Of a stretch of DNA of 64,000 nucleotides, positions 21,010 through 31,663 are shown piece after piece. The position numbers and the translations under genes are program-made. This DNA is from Myoxocephalus aenaeus (taxonomy: Eukaryota; Chordata; Actinopteri; Perciformes; Cottidae). Numbering within the stretch: position 1 is the stretch's first letter; every line of letters starts with the position of its first letter. Where the stretch lies: assembly GCA_038501785.1 (NCBI GenBank), contig JBAMJR010000098.1:82824-146823 (forward strand), read 5' to 3'. The notes below the pieces were generated by a model that was not told the DNA's origin, ran no database searches, and saw only the letters and a list, made by a program, of their open reading frames with translations.

Positions 21010-22120
21010 TTCAATTAAATTCAGTTTATTTTATATAGCCCAACATCACAAATACAAGTTTGCCTCGGAGGGCTTTACAATCTGTACACATAACATCCCT
21101 GTCCCGGGACCTCACATCGGATCAGGAAAAACTCCCCTAAAAAGATAGTTAAAACCCTTTCACAGGGAAAAAGGGGAAGAAACCTGAGGGAGAGCAACAG
21201 AGGAGGATCCCTCTCCCCGGATGGACAGAAGCAATAGATGTCATGTGGCCAGAATGAATAGCGTAGTTACAGCACATTACATGAATATGACTATAAATTA
21301 TTCATATAATGAGTATTAGGCATGGTCCATGATCCTGATAATCCATGAAGCAGAAGGCGGTAGAGAGGAGGGGGGCATCAGAAGGGCCATGGCAGCAGGT
21401 AGGACCGGTTCCAGGCCGGTTCCATCAGCAGGGCCATGGTAGCAGGCAGGACCGGTTCCAGGCAGCCATGAACCCATGGCAGGGGGGGGGGCAGGACCGG
21501 GGGCAGGACCCGCGGGACCCGGGGCAGGACCGGTTCCAGACAGCCATGAATCCATGGCATGGGCGGGGGCAGTGGCGGGGGCAGGACCGGCGGCAGGACC
21601 CGGGGCAGGACTGGTTCCAGGCAGCCATGAATCCATGGAAAAAGAAAGTAGAGTTAGTAATGTGCATTGAAGAGACAATAGTTTATCCAGATGGAGAGAA
21701 AGAAGAGAGGAGGAGTGAAAGAGGAAGAGAAGAGGAGCTCAGTGTATCCTAAGATGTCCCCCAGCAGTCTAGGCCTATAGCAGCATATCTAGGGGCTGGA
21801 CCAGGGCAAACCTGAGCCAGCCCTAACTATAAGCCTGAAACAGCCCTAACTATAAGCACTATCAAAGAGGAAAGTCTTAAGTCTAATCTTAAATGAGGTG
21901 ACTGTGTCTGCCCCCCGGACTGAAAGTGGAAGCTGATTCCACAGAAGAGGAGCCCGATAACTGAAAGCTCTAGCCCCCAACCTACTTTTTAAGACTCTGG
22001 GAACCACAAGTAACCCTGCATTCAGTGAGCGTAACACTCTAGTGGGGTAATAAGGCACTATAAGCTCTTTAAGATATAATGGTGCATCACCAGCTAAGGC
22101 TTTATAGGTGTGAAATGAAG
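21010..22120 (-). mobile_element. LINE 3' end (L2/Rex-like): last part of RT ORF plus 3' UTR
   Basis: Minus-strand coding at 21,846-22,120 includes AGDAPLYLKEL, LLVVPRVLKSRLGARAFSY, APLLWNQLPLSVR and SFKIRLKTFLFDSA. This is the usual C-terminus of L2/CR1/Rex-group polymerases. The 3' UTR runs to the AAATTCAATTAAATTCA tail near 21,010. A GGGGCAGGACCGGTTCCAG minisatellite (21,385-21,620) lies inside the UTR. Confidence 0.7.
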
Positions 22121-22478
22121 CCAAAGGAACTCCAACAAATACAAACAGCAATAGCAGCAGCAGCAGCTGTAGCAATAGCAATAGTAATAGCGTTAGCAAT
22201 AGTTGCAGTAGAGGTAGCAACAGCTGCAAACAGCAGCAGCAGCAGTAGCAGTCAGAATGTCCAGAAGTGAATGAAATAACATGGGTCACAGACCTATATA
22301 TATATATACAAATATTTATACACACACCAATGTTATGACACACCTCTAAAATACATACAGTTACACCCACTTTTCAAAATAACTACACCTATTTTTCACC
22401 CCCCCCCCCCGAAGAAAAAAAATGTAAACAAATATTAAATTTGCATATTTTGAAATGTGCACGCGCGCGTGTGCGCGT
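22121..22478. repeat. Simple-sequence block
   Basis: CAG/AGC-type and CAATAG repeats (22,145-22,250), (TA)n (22,294-22,308), poly-C (22,402-22,411) and a CG-rich CGCGCGTGTGCGCG just before the LTR. Confidence 0.7.
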
Positions 22479-22808
22479 TGTCACAACCCGGCTCCAAGGC
22501 TGCAACAAAACAGGGAGACAGACGAGCAGCGGCTGACAAAAAGCTATTTATTTTAACAATAGGTAAGGAAACAAAGGTGCAAATCAAAAGACAAATGGTG
22601 ACAGTGTCAGCGACACACCGGGACGTCCTCCCCTCAGCAAGAGGCCTTTTTATGGCCAGGCCACACCGGCTCAGCTGTGGCTCGTCTCGGCTGACGACCC
22701 GCTAATCAGCACCTGTAAAGAGGATTGAAACAGTGACACCTAGGGCATGGGAGGAGGGTCGTCACGCCCCACCCCATAAAAACAAGGTTCCCATCAGGGA
22801 TCCTGACA
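22479..22808 (-). repeat. 3' LTR of the Gmr1-like element
   Basis: 330 bp, TGTCACAACCCGG...GGGATCCTGACA in the plus reading (TG...CA). It shares TGTCACAACCCGGCT-CAAGGCTGCAAC and GTCAGCGACACACC with the right-hand copy. Confidence 0.75.
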
Positions 22809-22870
22809 TGGCGCAACAAAAAAAATATTCTGGGGCAACTTCTGTAGACTACTTTTGAACAGCACGCATC

Positions 22871-23362
22871 TCAAGCGCAAGGGGCTCTTGATAAAGCGTC
22901 AGCCACAATATTTTGAGAGCCTTTGATGTGGCGAATGTCTAAACAGTACGATTGCAGGAACAAAAAACAACGAATCAACGGCCGGTTAGGGCAGGACAAG
23001 GACTGGAGAAACGTTATCGGATTGTGGTCTGTATAGACCACCAGAGGAACCCTAGAGTCAACATATACTTCAAAATGTTGCAGTCTCCATATAAGGGCAA
23101 GAGACTCTTTTTCTATGACCGAATAATTTAGTTGGTAGGCATTACATTTCTTCGAGAAAAAGCTCACCGGACGTTCCACCCCATTTTCATCATACGGGAA
23201 CAGCACAGCCCCTATACCTACATCACTTGCATCCACCTGCAACTCGAAAGGACGGGCCATGCAAGGCGCCACAAGGACGGGAGGTGAACACAGTACAGCC
23301 TTAACATTTTCAAAAGCTTGCTGACAAGAATCTGACCAGATGTACTTTGCTCTAGCTTTCAA
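22871..23362 (-). pseudogene. Gmr1-like RNase H domain
   Basis: Shows FELQVDASDVGIGAVL, the NYSVIEKESLALIW motif, YTDHNPITFL and HIKGSQNIVADALSR, the standard gypsy RNase H landmarks. It would degrade RNA in the RNA:DNA hybrid. It is in a different frame from the reverse transcriptase it should follow, so at least one frameshift lies near 23,355. Confidence 0.85.
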
Positions 23363-24396
23363 GAGATCTGTCAGGGAAGCTACTACAGTGGAGAAATTGA
23401 CAGAAACTGCGGTAGTAACCCACCAACCCCAGGAATCGCATTAGCTCTTTCTTGGTGGTGGGCACGGGATACTGCTCAATTGCAGCCACCTTCGCCTGTA
23501 CCGGCCGCACCTGCCGCACCTGCCCTTGGCCCACTACCTTCCCGAGATAGGTGACGGTAGCCTTCGCAAACTCACACTTAGCCAAAATGATAGTCAGGTT
23601 GGCGTCTTGCAGCCGATCGAACAGCCTCCTGATGCGGACGACATGTTCCTCCCAGGTATTGCTGTAGATCACTACATCATTAAGATACACCGCACAGCCG
23701 TCCAGTCCGGACACAACCATATTCATTAGCCGCTGAAAGGTCGCCGGTGCGTTCCGCAGCCCAAAACTCATCACTGAATAAGAGAACAGCCCAAAAGGAG
23801 TTATAAAAGCAGACACTTCCCGAGCTTGTTTTGACAGGGGCACTTGCCAATATCCTTTGAGTAAATCAAATTTACTGACAAAGTGAGCTGAGCCCACCTG
23901 ATCCACACAATCCTCCATGCGCGGCAGTGGATAAGCATCGGTTTTAGTTACCCCATTTACCTTACGGTAGTCTGTACAAAACCGAGGACTTTTATCCGCT
24001 CTATCCACAAGTAAACAGGGTGATGCCCAGCTGGAAGAAGAAGGTTCCGCACTATTATTGTCAAGCATTTACTGTATTTCTTTTTCCATTACTCTGCGAC
24101 ACCTGGTAAAAATGCTGACGGATTGGCTGTGCCCCACCCACGTCAATGTCATACTCTATCAAATGTGTTCGAGTTGGCATGTCACTAAAGAAACAAAAAT
24201 AGTTGTTAATCAGAGCAGTCAACTCCATGAAATGCTCCTTTGCCAAGTGCCCAAACAAGGACTCCAAGTTACCCAGCGTTTCAGAATTATTTAACCGGCC
24301 CTGCAACATACTCTTATCAGGGCAAACCACCTCATCATCCTCATGTACCGTCAAATTAACCAGCGACTGTCTTCCCACAGTACCGTCCATTAGCAC
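23352..24396 (-). pseudogene. Gmr1-like reverse transcriptase with altered catalytic box
   Basis: Two readings: 24,061-24,396 (N-terminal part, EYDIDVGGAQPIRQHFYQV) and 23,352-24,068 (core: SPCLLVDRADKSPRFCTDYR, VSKFDLLKGYWQVPL, MSFGLRNAPATFQRLMN, LGLVGYYRSFC). The catalytic YLDD box reads YLND at about 23,670-23,681, replacing an essential Asp. A frameshift lies near 24,062. Not functional. Confidence 0.85.
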
Positions 24397-24478
24397 AGGT
24401 CTGATAGCCTGCTGTTGCCCACTTCTACCCGAAGCAGAAGGCTCTGACCCACGAGTGTAATTTCAAGAGATTTACATG

Positions 24479-26011
24479 TCACATTTGAGTTTTCCTTCTC
24501 CGCTCTGGTGTCGACAACAAATAGTTCTGCTTAGAAACCTGACGCAAAACAGTAAACGGACCATGACATTTTGCCTGAAATGGTGAACCCACAAGCGGCA
24601 ACAAAGCAAGAACCTGATCGCCAGGACTGAACTGGTGGATCTCAGCTCTCCGGTCATATAGACGCTTCATTTTTTTTCTGGGCAGAGGCTAGACTCTCTT
24701 TAGCCTTCTTCCCGGCCAAGTGCAACCGATGATGGAACCCATTAATATAGTCGATCAAATTTCGAGGGGCTTCCGATTGGGCAACCGGATCATGCAGCAA
24801 AGTGGCCCGCGCACCGTATGCCCAAACACAAGCTTGTTCGGGCTAAACCCAGTGCTCTCCCGCACAACCTCTCTGGCAGCTAACACCAACCAGGGAAGCC
24901 CCCCCTCCCAGTCTTGATTTAACTCAACGCAATAGCCCCGCAACAGAGACTTAAGAGTTTGGTGAAATCTCTCCAATGCCCCTTGGCTCTGAGCATGGTA
25001 TGCAGAAGCTTGATTATGTTTCACCCGGAGCTGCTTCAAGACTTGATAAAACAAATGGGAGGAAAAATTGGAACCCTGATCACTTTGAAACACCTTTGGA
25101 ATTTCAAAGATGGAAATGAACTGCGTCAGTGCTTTAACCATAGATCTAGCAGTAATACTGCGCAACGGATAGGCAGCTGGATACCTTGTACTTTGACACA
25201 TCACTGTAAGCAAATAGTTACTTCCAGACTTTGGACGTGGCAAGGGACCAACACAATCAATGATTAGATGCTCAAATGACTGGGCAACTACGGGAATTGG
25301 AGCCAGCTTGATGGTCTGGTTAGGCTTTCCTGTCATCTGACATGTATGACATGTTTTGATATAACAAGACACACCCCTCTTCATTCGAGGCCAAAACAAA
25401 TACCTGAGAACATAGTAGTACGTCTTTCGAACCCCCAAATGCCCAGATTGATCGTGCGACGTCCTTAGCGCCTCTTCCCAGAATTTGGATGGAACCATAA
25501 CTTGAAAAACCGGGTTACCCACGAAGTTCTCTCCGTGCGGCATCCATTTTCTCACCAACAAAACATCTTGCAGCAGATAACCCTTTACAGCACTCTTCCC
25601 GTCGATCCTCGAGAGCACTTGGTCGAACAGCTCCCTAAACGCATGATCAACCTGCTGCTCAGCCGCCAAGTCGCTGCGGGAAACAGACAAAAGAGAATTG
25701 GGTGTGTACACAGAGAAAGCCAAACTCTCATCTGTGATAGTCTGCTCAACCTCAGGTTCTGCCTCTCCACGGCACATAGCCCGGGTAACTGCGCAAGCTG
25801 TAAAGACACCAGGGAAATTCTCATCAGGTATCTTTAGAACCGAGGGAAAAGATGTTACTTTCGGAGGTGGCGGACCATCAGCCCATACACGGTTACCAGC
25901 CAGGTTAAAAGCCCCTGTATCTCTCAGTATCTTTACCGGTACCCTGATATCACTCCCAGGCAGTGACACAAGACCAGCAGACACAACACCTGAGAAACCA
26001 ATCTCTTCCAA
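24479..26011 (-). pseudogene. Gmr1-like protease and integrase
   Basis: Residues 28-36 hold ILRDTGAFN, a retropepsin DTGA site. The integrase follows: a zinc-binding HDQSGHL...CHTCQ, then the catalytic Asp in LIIDCVGPLP, Asp in FQSDQGSNF and Glu in SQGALERFHQ. A stop at 24,755 is followed in the same frame by a GPY/F-like C-terminal domain (KCHGPFTVLRQVS, 24,479-24,670). It lies upstream of the reverse transcriptase in transcription order. Confidence 0.85.
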
Positions 26012-26039
26012 GCTGCAATCTTATCCAGGTTCTACCTGC

Positions 26040-27004
26040 TCACAGGAAGGAAACCTGTCCCCTGCCCTTACAGTAATGACATTGGTCACTAGCCTCAACC
26101 GGCAACTGACCACGTGCGGCCCTTTCCAGTCTACCCTGGTGAGGACCAACTCCTTCCTCCCACCATTTCCCTATGGGTCGGAAATTACCGCTGTTTCCTC
26201 TGTACAGAGCATCGACCCGAGGCCTGCCCTCGCGATCCGCACTGTGCGTCAGCACATACTCATCTGCCAGAATGGCTGCTTCTGCCGCTGTCTTGACTTT
26301 ACGTTCACTTAGATATGTAGCGATGTGACGAGGAACAGTATCTTTAAACTGCTCCAGAACTATCAAATCATACAAAGCATCAAATGAATGAACCCCCAGT
26401 GAAGTACACCAACGACTGAAGTGAGTGGTTAACTCCCTGGCAAACTCCATGTGTGTCTGCATCCCAGACTTCTCCCAAGACCTAAACCTTTGGCGGTATG
26501 CCTCAGGCACTAACTCATAGGCTCTTAACACTGCAGCTTTTTTTTACTATCAGCTACATCGAGCGTGAAATACGCTTGCTGCGCCTTTCCTGTAAGAATA
26601 CATTGTAAGAGTAATGTACGGTCAGCATCCAACCAGCCTCTACTCTCCGCTACACGCTCAAAAAGCAAGAAAAAGGTATCTGGGTCTTGTTAAAAAAATG
26701 GAGGAACCAACCTCAGATTAACAGCAACATCAAAATCCCGTGAAGGCCCATGACCATCCTTCACGCTCAACCTGCGCTCTTCTAGTTCAAGTCTTTTCAT
26801 TTCCACTTGACAGAAGTGAACCAACAGGATGCAGTTTAGATTGGAGCACCCCCATTTCAACCAGATGCTTTTCATGTTCTCCTTCAAGTGCTTATCCCCC
26901 ACATCCATCTGAAAATGCTCAGCAATTTTCACCAACTGATCTCGCGAACAACGTTCGAAGAACTCCTCCAATGGAGCTCTCAAGAAGTCCTCAACATTAG
27001 CCAT
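26040..27004 (-). pseudogene. Gmr1-like gag with SCAN-like capsid domain
   Basis: The N-terminal part (26,690-27,004) starts MANVEDFLRAPLEEFFERCS. The 26,040-26,531 part contains ELVPEAYRQRFRSWEKSG, ALYDLIVLEQFKDTVP, HIATYLSERKVKTAAEAA and a partial zinc knuckle CHYCKGRGQ. This matches the capsid fold from which vertebrate SCAN domains are thought to derive. A frameshift separates the parts. Confidence 0.78.
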
Positions 27005-27189
27005 GACAAACCCGAGGATTATTTCTTACTTGCCTAAACACCCAAAATAAGTTTTTTTATTTTATTTTTTCACCAACCCGACAGCCACAGATCACATGTC
27101 CCATATACAGCCAAACATCACTGAAATCCCGTCCCTCTAACTGCCTAACCAGAGACTAGCTGAACTCCCCCCCTAGTCTTCAGGCGAGT

Positions 27190-27860
27190 ATTCATGCACT
27201 TAACCCTTTGGGGGCGGGGCCCGCATCGATTCGTAAAACCAGATGTTTAAGTTTTCAATAAAATTATATCATCACAATAATACGTCACAGAGATATGGTT
27301 TAAAATCTGGCGGATATGGTTTCCACTTCCGCATCTGAGCATCTAAACATGGACATGTCGTATGAGGTGTGCAAAGCTTCAGTGTGAGTCAGAAGATGCC
27401 AAGCAAAGAGTCCTGAGCAGAGTTATATTGAAGGGGACTGACGGCGCAGCTTCAGTGCCTGAAGGATTCGCTAACAAGGAGCTAGCCGGAGCTAACGGGC
27501 TAGATAGCTGGCTACAGCGTTTCTGTGAGACTGAACGGTGAGTAATCAACTGTTGTCCCTATTACAGTGAACATAGTACGACCAGTAGTGTTGGACCTTC
27601 ATTATGTGTTTGTAAGACCGTAACTAACGTTTGTTTGTCGACGATAGCTTCGTAGCATTAGCATTAGTTAGTTGGATGTCTCTTCCGTGTCTATGACTGA
27701 ACGCTGCATAATCAACTGTTGTCCCTATCACCGTTAACTTTCTTACAGTGAACTTAGTAAGCCTAGTAGCGTTGGATCTCCGTTAATCGTTACTACAGTA
27801 GTGTTTATGTCACGTTAGGTGCTAACAGGGACAGGAAAACAGCAGTTGACTCACTGTATA
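27190..27860. repeat. Unclassified repeat block inside the Gmr1-like leader
   Basis: Begins near TTAACCCTTTGGGGGCGGGG, a piggyBac-like TTAA-CCC junction. It contains two related units with ATCAACTGTTGTCCCTAT and ACAGTGAACNTAGTA at about 27,545 and 27,712. An inverted relative lies at 53,173-53,430. I could not find its second end. Confidence 0.45.
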
Positions 27861-28044
27861 CACAGGGCACGTTATCACCACACAGAAATAACAGTCAACT
27901 TACCACTCAACTGTCTCCCAAACAACCGGATTGCAAAACCCAGTCAACACAAGGCACAGCCGACCACGTGACACTACAACCTGAACTGCTACCACAACTG
28001 ACCTTTAGCGTTCCACCGGATCAAAGAATGGATGAGCCCCCGTA

Positions 28045-28255
28045 TGTCACAACCCGGCTACAAGGCTGCAACAAACAGGGAGATAAACGAGCGGGCTGCT
28101 AACAAAAGAGATTTATTTTTAACAACCAAACTAATCAAAGTGAAGGTATCAGTTATCAGTAGTGAAGTGTATGTATGGGTGTGTGGCAGTGTGCATAAAG
28201 GAACAAAGCAAAAGATAAGGCAGCAAGGGTGTCCACGTCAGCGACACACCAGATA
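28045..28255 (-). repeat. 5' LTR of the Gmr1-like element, truncated and diverged
   Basis: Matches the first part of the left LTR up to GTCAGCGACACACCAGA near 28,253, then similarity stops. The divergence means either an old insertion or a composite of two related elements. Confidence 0.6.
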
Positions 28256-28377
28256 CAATAGTTTGATTAAAAGAATAAACATTTATATAGATGCCTGTAT
28301 GTATGAATCCTTATATTTTGAGCGTCTTTCTTTTAAAAGCATATTAATTATTTCAAACTCAGCGTAAATTAACGACA

Positions 28378-28520
28378 TGAACACATGAATATAACACATT
28401 TCCATGACTTTTCCAAAACTTTTGGGATTTAATTTTTTTCAAGGACTTTTCCAGGCCTGGAAATAACCGTTTTAAAATGCCATGACATTTCCAGGTTTTC
28501 CATGACCGTAAGAACCCTGC
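28378..28520 (-). mobile_element. hAT-type repeat fragment
   Basis: Read on the minus strand it begins CAGGGTTCTTACGGTCATGG AAAACCTGGAAA, a common vertebrate hAT-like terminus, and continues into AT-rich sequence. Only one end is visible. Confidence 0.5.
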
Positions 28521-29073
28521 GTTAGTATTACAACATGCACAACACCTAGACATTTAACGGCACGTAGTTGGCTATGAGTATCACAGGGGCGGAGTCTTCC
28601 TCTTCTCCGGCCACAAAAAACAAGGTCCGGTGTGGTTGATATCTTGCTGAGGCTTTGTCTGACAGTGGATTTGGCACAATTGCTGGATTCTGTAGGTCGT
28701 AAGCTTTTCAGAAAGGTGCACCAATCATGTGTGGCAACAAGCTAGGGATATATAAAATTGATATTTCCATAACTTAGGGAGCTCTCGAGTCACTTTCGAG
28801 TCCTCTCGAGTCATATTTATGGTTGAATTGTGTTATAAACATGTACCATGGACTTATATGCTCTTGTAAGGCCAGGCTGTGCAGTTTTTTTTGTTGCTAT
28901 GTCACATCAGTGACTCTGGTATGGATTCATGGGAGTATGAGGACTTTGAGAGTGAGAAAGACCTCCTGATGAAGAATTCTGCCCTCTGAGAACCAGTCTC
29001 AGAGCTAGAACCGGATTACTTTAAAGAACAGGTCATCTCATCAAGATGGCGTCCAAAAAGATCTTGCCTGGTC

Positions 29074-29107
29074 ATGACCATCACTCTGAAGTCCTCAAGA
29101 GGCCGTC
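29074..29107 (+). pseudogene. Relic of A2M exon 2
   Basis: CTGGTCATGACCATCACTCT followed by GAAGTCCTCA repeats the middle of exon 2 (31,900-31,932) with a single added base near its end. About 33 bases match; flanks do not. There is no splice signal or open frame, so it is a dead fragment. Confidence 0.7.
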
Positions 29108-29160
29108 TGTTATGTAGAGCCAGGCCTGCAGACAATCAACATAAGAAGAAGTTACATACA

Positions 29161-29176
29161 ACGGCAATATATATTG

Positions 29177-29220
<44 letters not shown>
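29161..29220. repeat. (TA)n microsatellite, left part
   Basis: (TA)n split by the hAT insertion; the right part is 30,646-30,718. Confidence 0.85.
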
Positions 29221-29223
<3 letters not shown>

Positions 29224-30642
29224 TGCTGTCATATTAGCGCGTTATTAACGGCGTTAACGCAAACCAATTTTAACGCCGTCAATTTTATTAACGGCGTTAA
29301 AGCATTTTAATTTTTCAATTTTTTTTTTTCCGCGAGCACCACGCCGGATGTAGCTCAACCTGAAGCAAAACAATAGGCACGCCGTTTGGGCTTGGAAGCT
29401 AGGCTAACGTTACGGTTTGAAATGAATGAATGGTGAGCGCGATACGGCAAAATGAATGATATTCAGTGAACTGCGAACAGGTGCGCGTGCCAGAAGGGAG
29501 CGCGAGTGAACACATTGAACACAGCAGGAGAGAACGCAACGTTAGCCAGCTAGCTAAAGCTCCGGTGGGAAATTATTAGCTAACGCTACCGTTTTTGAGG
29601 AGGTAGATTTTGAGGTGAGGGGACTGACAAGGCAGAAGGTAAAGTGGTCCACCGTTCTATCAATAAGCAGACCTGCCAACCTGTACGCAATTTGCGTAGC
29701 GGATACGCATTTCGTCAAAGTACGATGGTAAAAATTAGTCTAAAATTAATTTTAGACTAATTGACCAGCACACATTATATGCAATGCAATATAATGCATG
29801 ACGAGTATTTAATGACTTATCAATATATAGGTTATATATCAAGGTTGGCAGGTCTGAATAAGGCTAAACTAGAAGTTAACACCAATACAAACATTATTTT
29901 TGCAGAATGAGTGTGTTAGGGGAGAAGGATGCAGCCATTGTTAAACAGCTGGATTGAAATGCAGCTGGAACTGGTCGTGGCTAAAACTGGAAGGCAAGGT
30001 CTCAATAAAAGGGCAAGAGGTGTCCTTTCATCTAGGAGATGTATTCTCCAAAATCATAGGCAGGGATTCACCAGATGCATTCTCTGCATCAAAGATATAA
30101 ATGATGCTAACAAAGGCAGCCATGCTCTCCCTTACCACATTGTGCCTCATATACTGTAAATGTTAGACCAGTGACAGGCTGGCATGAAATGGCTTGCATA
30201 ATACTTAGTAAGGAGGCCATAATCATTGTTGACTCATGGCTGAAGTTAAGTTTCTCCAGCCAGGTTGGCAAAAAAAGCATCTCAAAATGCATCAGATTGA
30301 TGCTTTAAAATATGGAATATTTAAATGTTTCTTACGGGGGAGCATGCCCCCGGGTAATATCCTTCTCACCTTTTTCACCCCTGACCCGTTTTCATGCCTG
30401 GTGCACTCTATAATTTTATTTTGTAAACCCTTGTTTACCTGAAATGTGCAGTGATTTTATTTTGTACCGCCCTGTTTGGCAGTTGTTTTTCAATAAAATA
30501 AAGCAAGCCAATCCACTTTTTCATGTTGATAAGAGCATTAAAATGCAAAAAGAAAAAATTGCGATTAATTGCGATTAATCTCGAGTTAACTATGACATAA
30601 ATGCGATGAATCGTGATTAAATATTTTAATCGCTTGACAGCA

Positions 30643-30645
<3 letters not shown>
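29221..30645. mobile_element. Second hAT-type element, inserted in a (TA)n tract
   Basis: 1,425 bp, TAGTGCTGTC...GACAGCACTA, close to base-for-base like 13,832-15,297 with small deletions, for example about 20 bases after GTGGGAAATTATTAGC and a missing stretch after GCATGCCCCCG. The target lies within TA repeats, so the 8-bp duplication cannot be distinguished. Confidence 0.85.

Positions 30646-30718
<73 letters not shown>
30646..30718. repeat. (TA)n microsatellite, right part
   Basis: About 36 TA units following the hAT end. Confidence 0.85.
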
Positions 30719-30722
<4 letters not shown>

Positions 30723-31525
30723 GCCAATGTCTAAGTCTCTAAAAAAGTTTAGTTTAATTGTTGCCTAACTTTAAACAGTAAGCATATTACTTACTGTGTT
30801 GGAACTTTTTTACAACACAGTAAGTAATGTTTTTTTGATCAATTCACAAATGTTTACTTACTTGAAAAGATGTTCTACTTTGGCCCTTGTCGTCAGGTGA
30901 AGAGCTGTTTGCATGACTAAAATCAAACATCCCACGCTGGGTAAAGGGCAATGTTGCAGAACTTACTGTCACTGATATGTCGGCTTCATTTAAGAGAATA
31001 TTTGACTCCAGCCTAACTTTCTGGCATTTGCTCTTTTTTATTTTTATTTTTTTAAAGCTCCATATTGATTTTTTTGGATGCACTCTGGAACCTTGGTCAC
31101 ATGTGAATAAAAGTTACATCAGCATATAAGAAAAAGTTACATGATATGAAAAAGTAACATTGGCATGTTTATTATACATATATTATATGTGACTATGTGC
31201 TGGGGGTGAGTCCCGGACGGCCAGGGCCCAATTTAACCCCTGTGTCACCATGCAAGGAATGCACAGAATGAAATAGTTAAAAAGGTTGTGCAAGATCAGA
31301 AATTGGGAAAGTACAACAATATGATTGTGGACATTAATGGAATAACAAATATAAATTCGACCCCTTGCCCAATTAAACCCTTGAAATTGCATTCAGCCTT
31401 ACAGGTTATGTGTAACAACACAAAGTCTACAAATGATTTGCTGATGGGAAACATGCAATTCAAATTGAAGAGTTGCATGATGGGTGTGGGCGTGGAGTGG
31501 GGGTGGATTTCTCCAGCAGAAGCCA
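30719..31525. other. Upstream flank of A2M copy 2
   Basis: AT-rich non-coding DNA between a (TA)n tract and the promoter. It contains a perfect 16-bp inverted repeat (ATTACTTACTGTGTTG at 30,786-30,801 and its complement at 30,813-30,828, 11-base loop). I see no other gene. Liver or acute-phase elements may lie here, but I cannot call any with confidence. Confidence 0.4.
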
Positions 31526-31577
31526 TTTAAAAGATGTTGACTCAGGCTCATCCTCACCAGTATCATCTCAGTCAACC
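31526..31577 (+). promoter_or_regulatory. Core promoter and 5' UTR of A2M copy 2
   Basis: A TATA-like TTTAAAA at about 31,527 is followed about 25-30 bases later by CTCATCCTCACCAGTATCATCTC, a plausible pyrimidine-rich initiator and short leader ending at the ATG. Inferred from spacing only. Confidence 0.5.
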
Positions 31578-31663
31578 ATGGGTCTCCCTGGGTGTCAGAT
31601 GTGGACATGGACCCTTTGTGTTTTCTTCAGCTGGATGTTTGTGGGCCGAGCAGTGGCAGGACC
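31578..31663 (+). CDS. a2m: A2M copy 2 exon 1: start codon and signal peptide
   Basis: ATG at 31,578 sits in CAACCATGG, a good initiation context. It encodes about 28 residues with a hydrophobic core (TLCVFFSWMFVG) and small residues before the likely cleavage near AVAG/PQ, so the product is secreted. The exon ends in phase 2 at GGACC|GTAAGT, and exon 2 completes a Pro codon followed by QYMVAIPA, the usual start of the first macroglobulin domain. A TATA-like CATTTAAAAG at about 31,526 lies about 50 bases upstream of the ATG, so the 5' UTR is short, roughly 25 bases. Confidence 0.9.

Larger units (their letters stand above)
22479..28255 (-). mobile_element. Degenerate Gmr1-like Ty3/gypsy retrotransposon
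   Basis: LTR-like ends start TGTCACAACCCGGC at 22,479 and 28,045 (plus-strand reading). Between them, on the minus strand from right to left, lie gag, protease, integrase, reverse transcriptase and RNase H. Integrase before reverse transcriptase is the signature of the Gmr1 group and the reverse of ordinary gypsy elements. Several frameshifts and a block of unrelated sequence (about 27,190-27,860) show it is inactive. CGGGGGCTCATCC, next to the right LTR on the minus strand, resembles the start of a tRNA-Pro primer site. Confidence 0.82.

Noticed and set aside
21345..21752. Plus-strand reading with GQDRGQDPRD-like repeats
   Set aside because: Lies in the LINE 3' UTR minisatellite on the opposite strand; no family match.
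28921..28990. Short reading MDSWEYEDFESEKDLL near the A2M relic
   Set aside because: Only about 23 codons, no splice signals and no recognised family.
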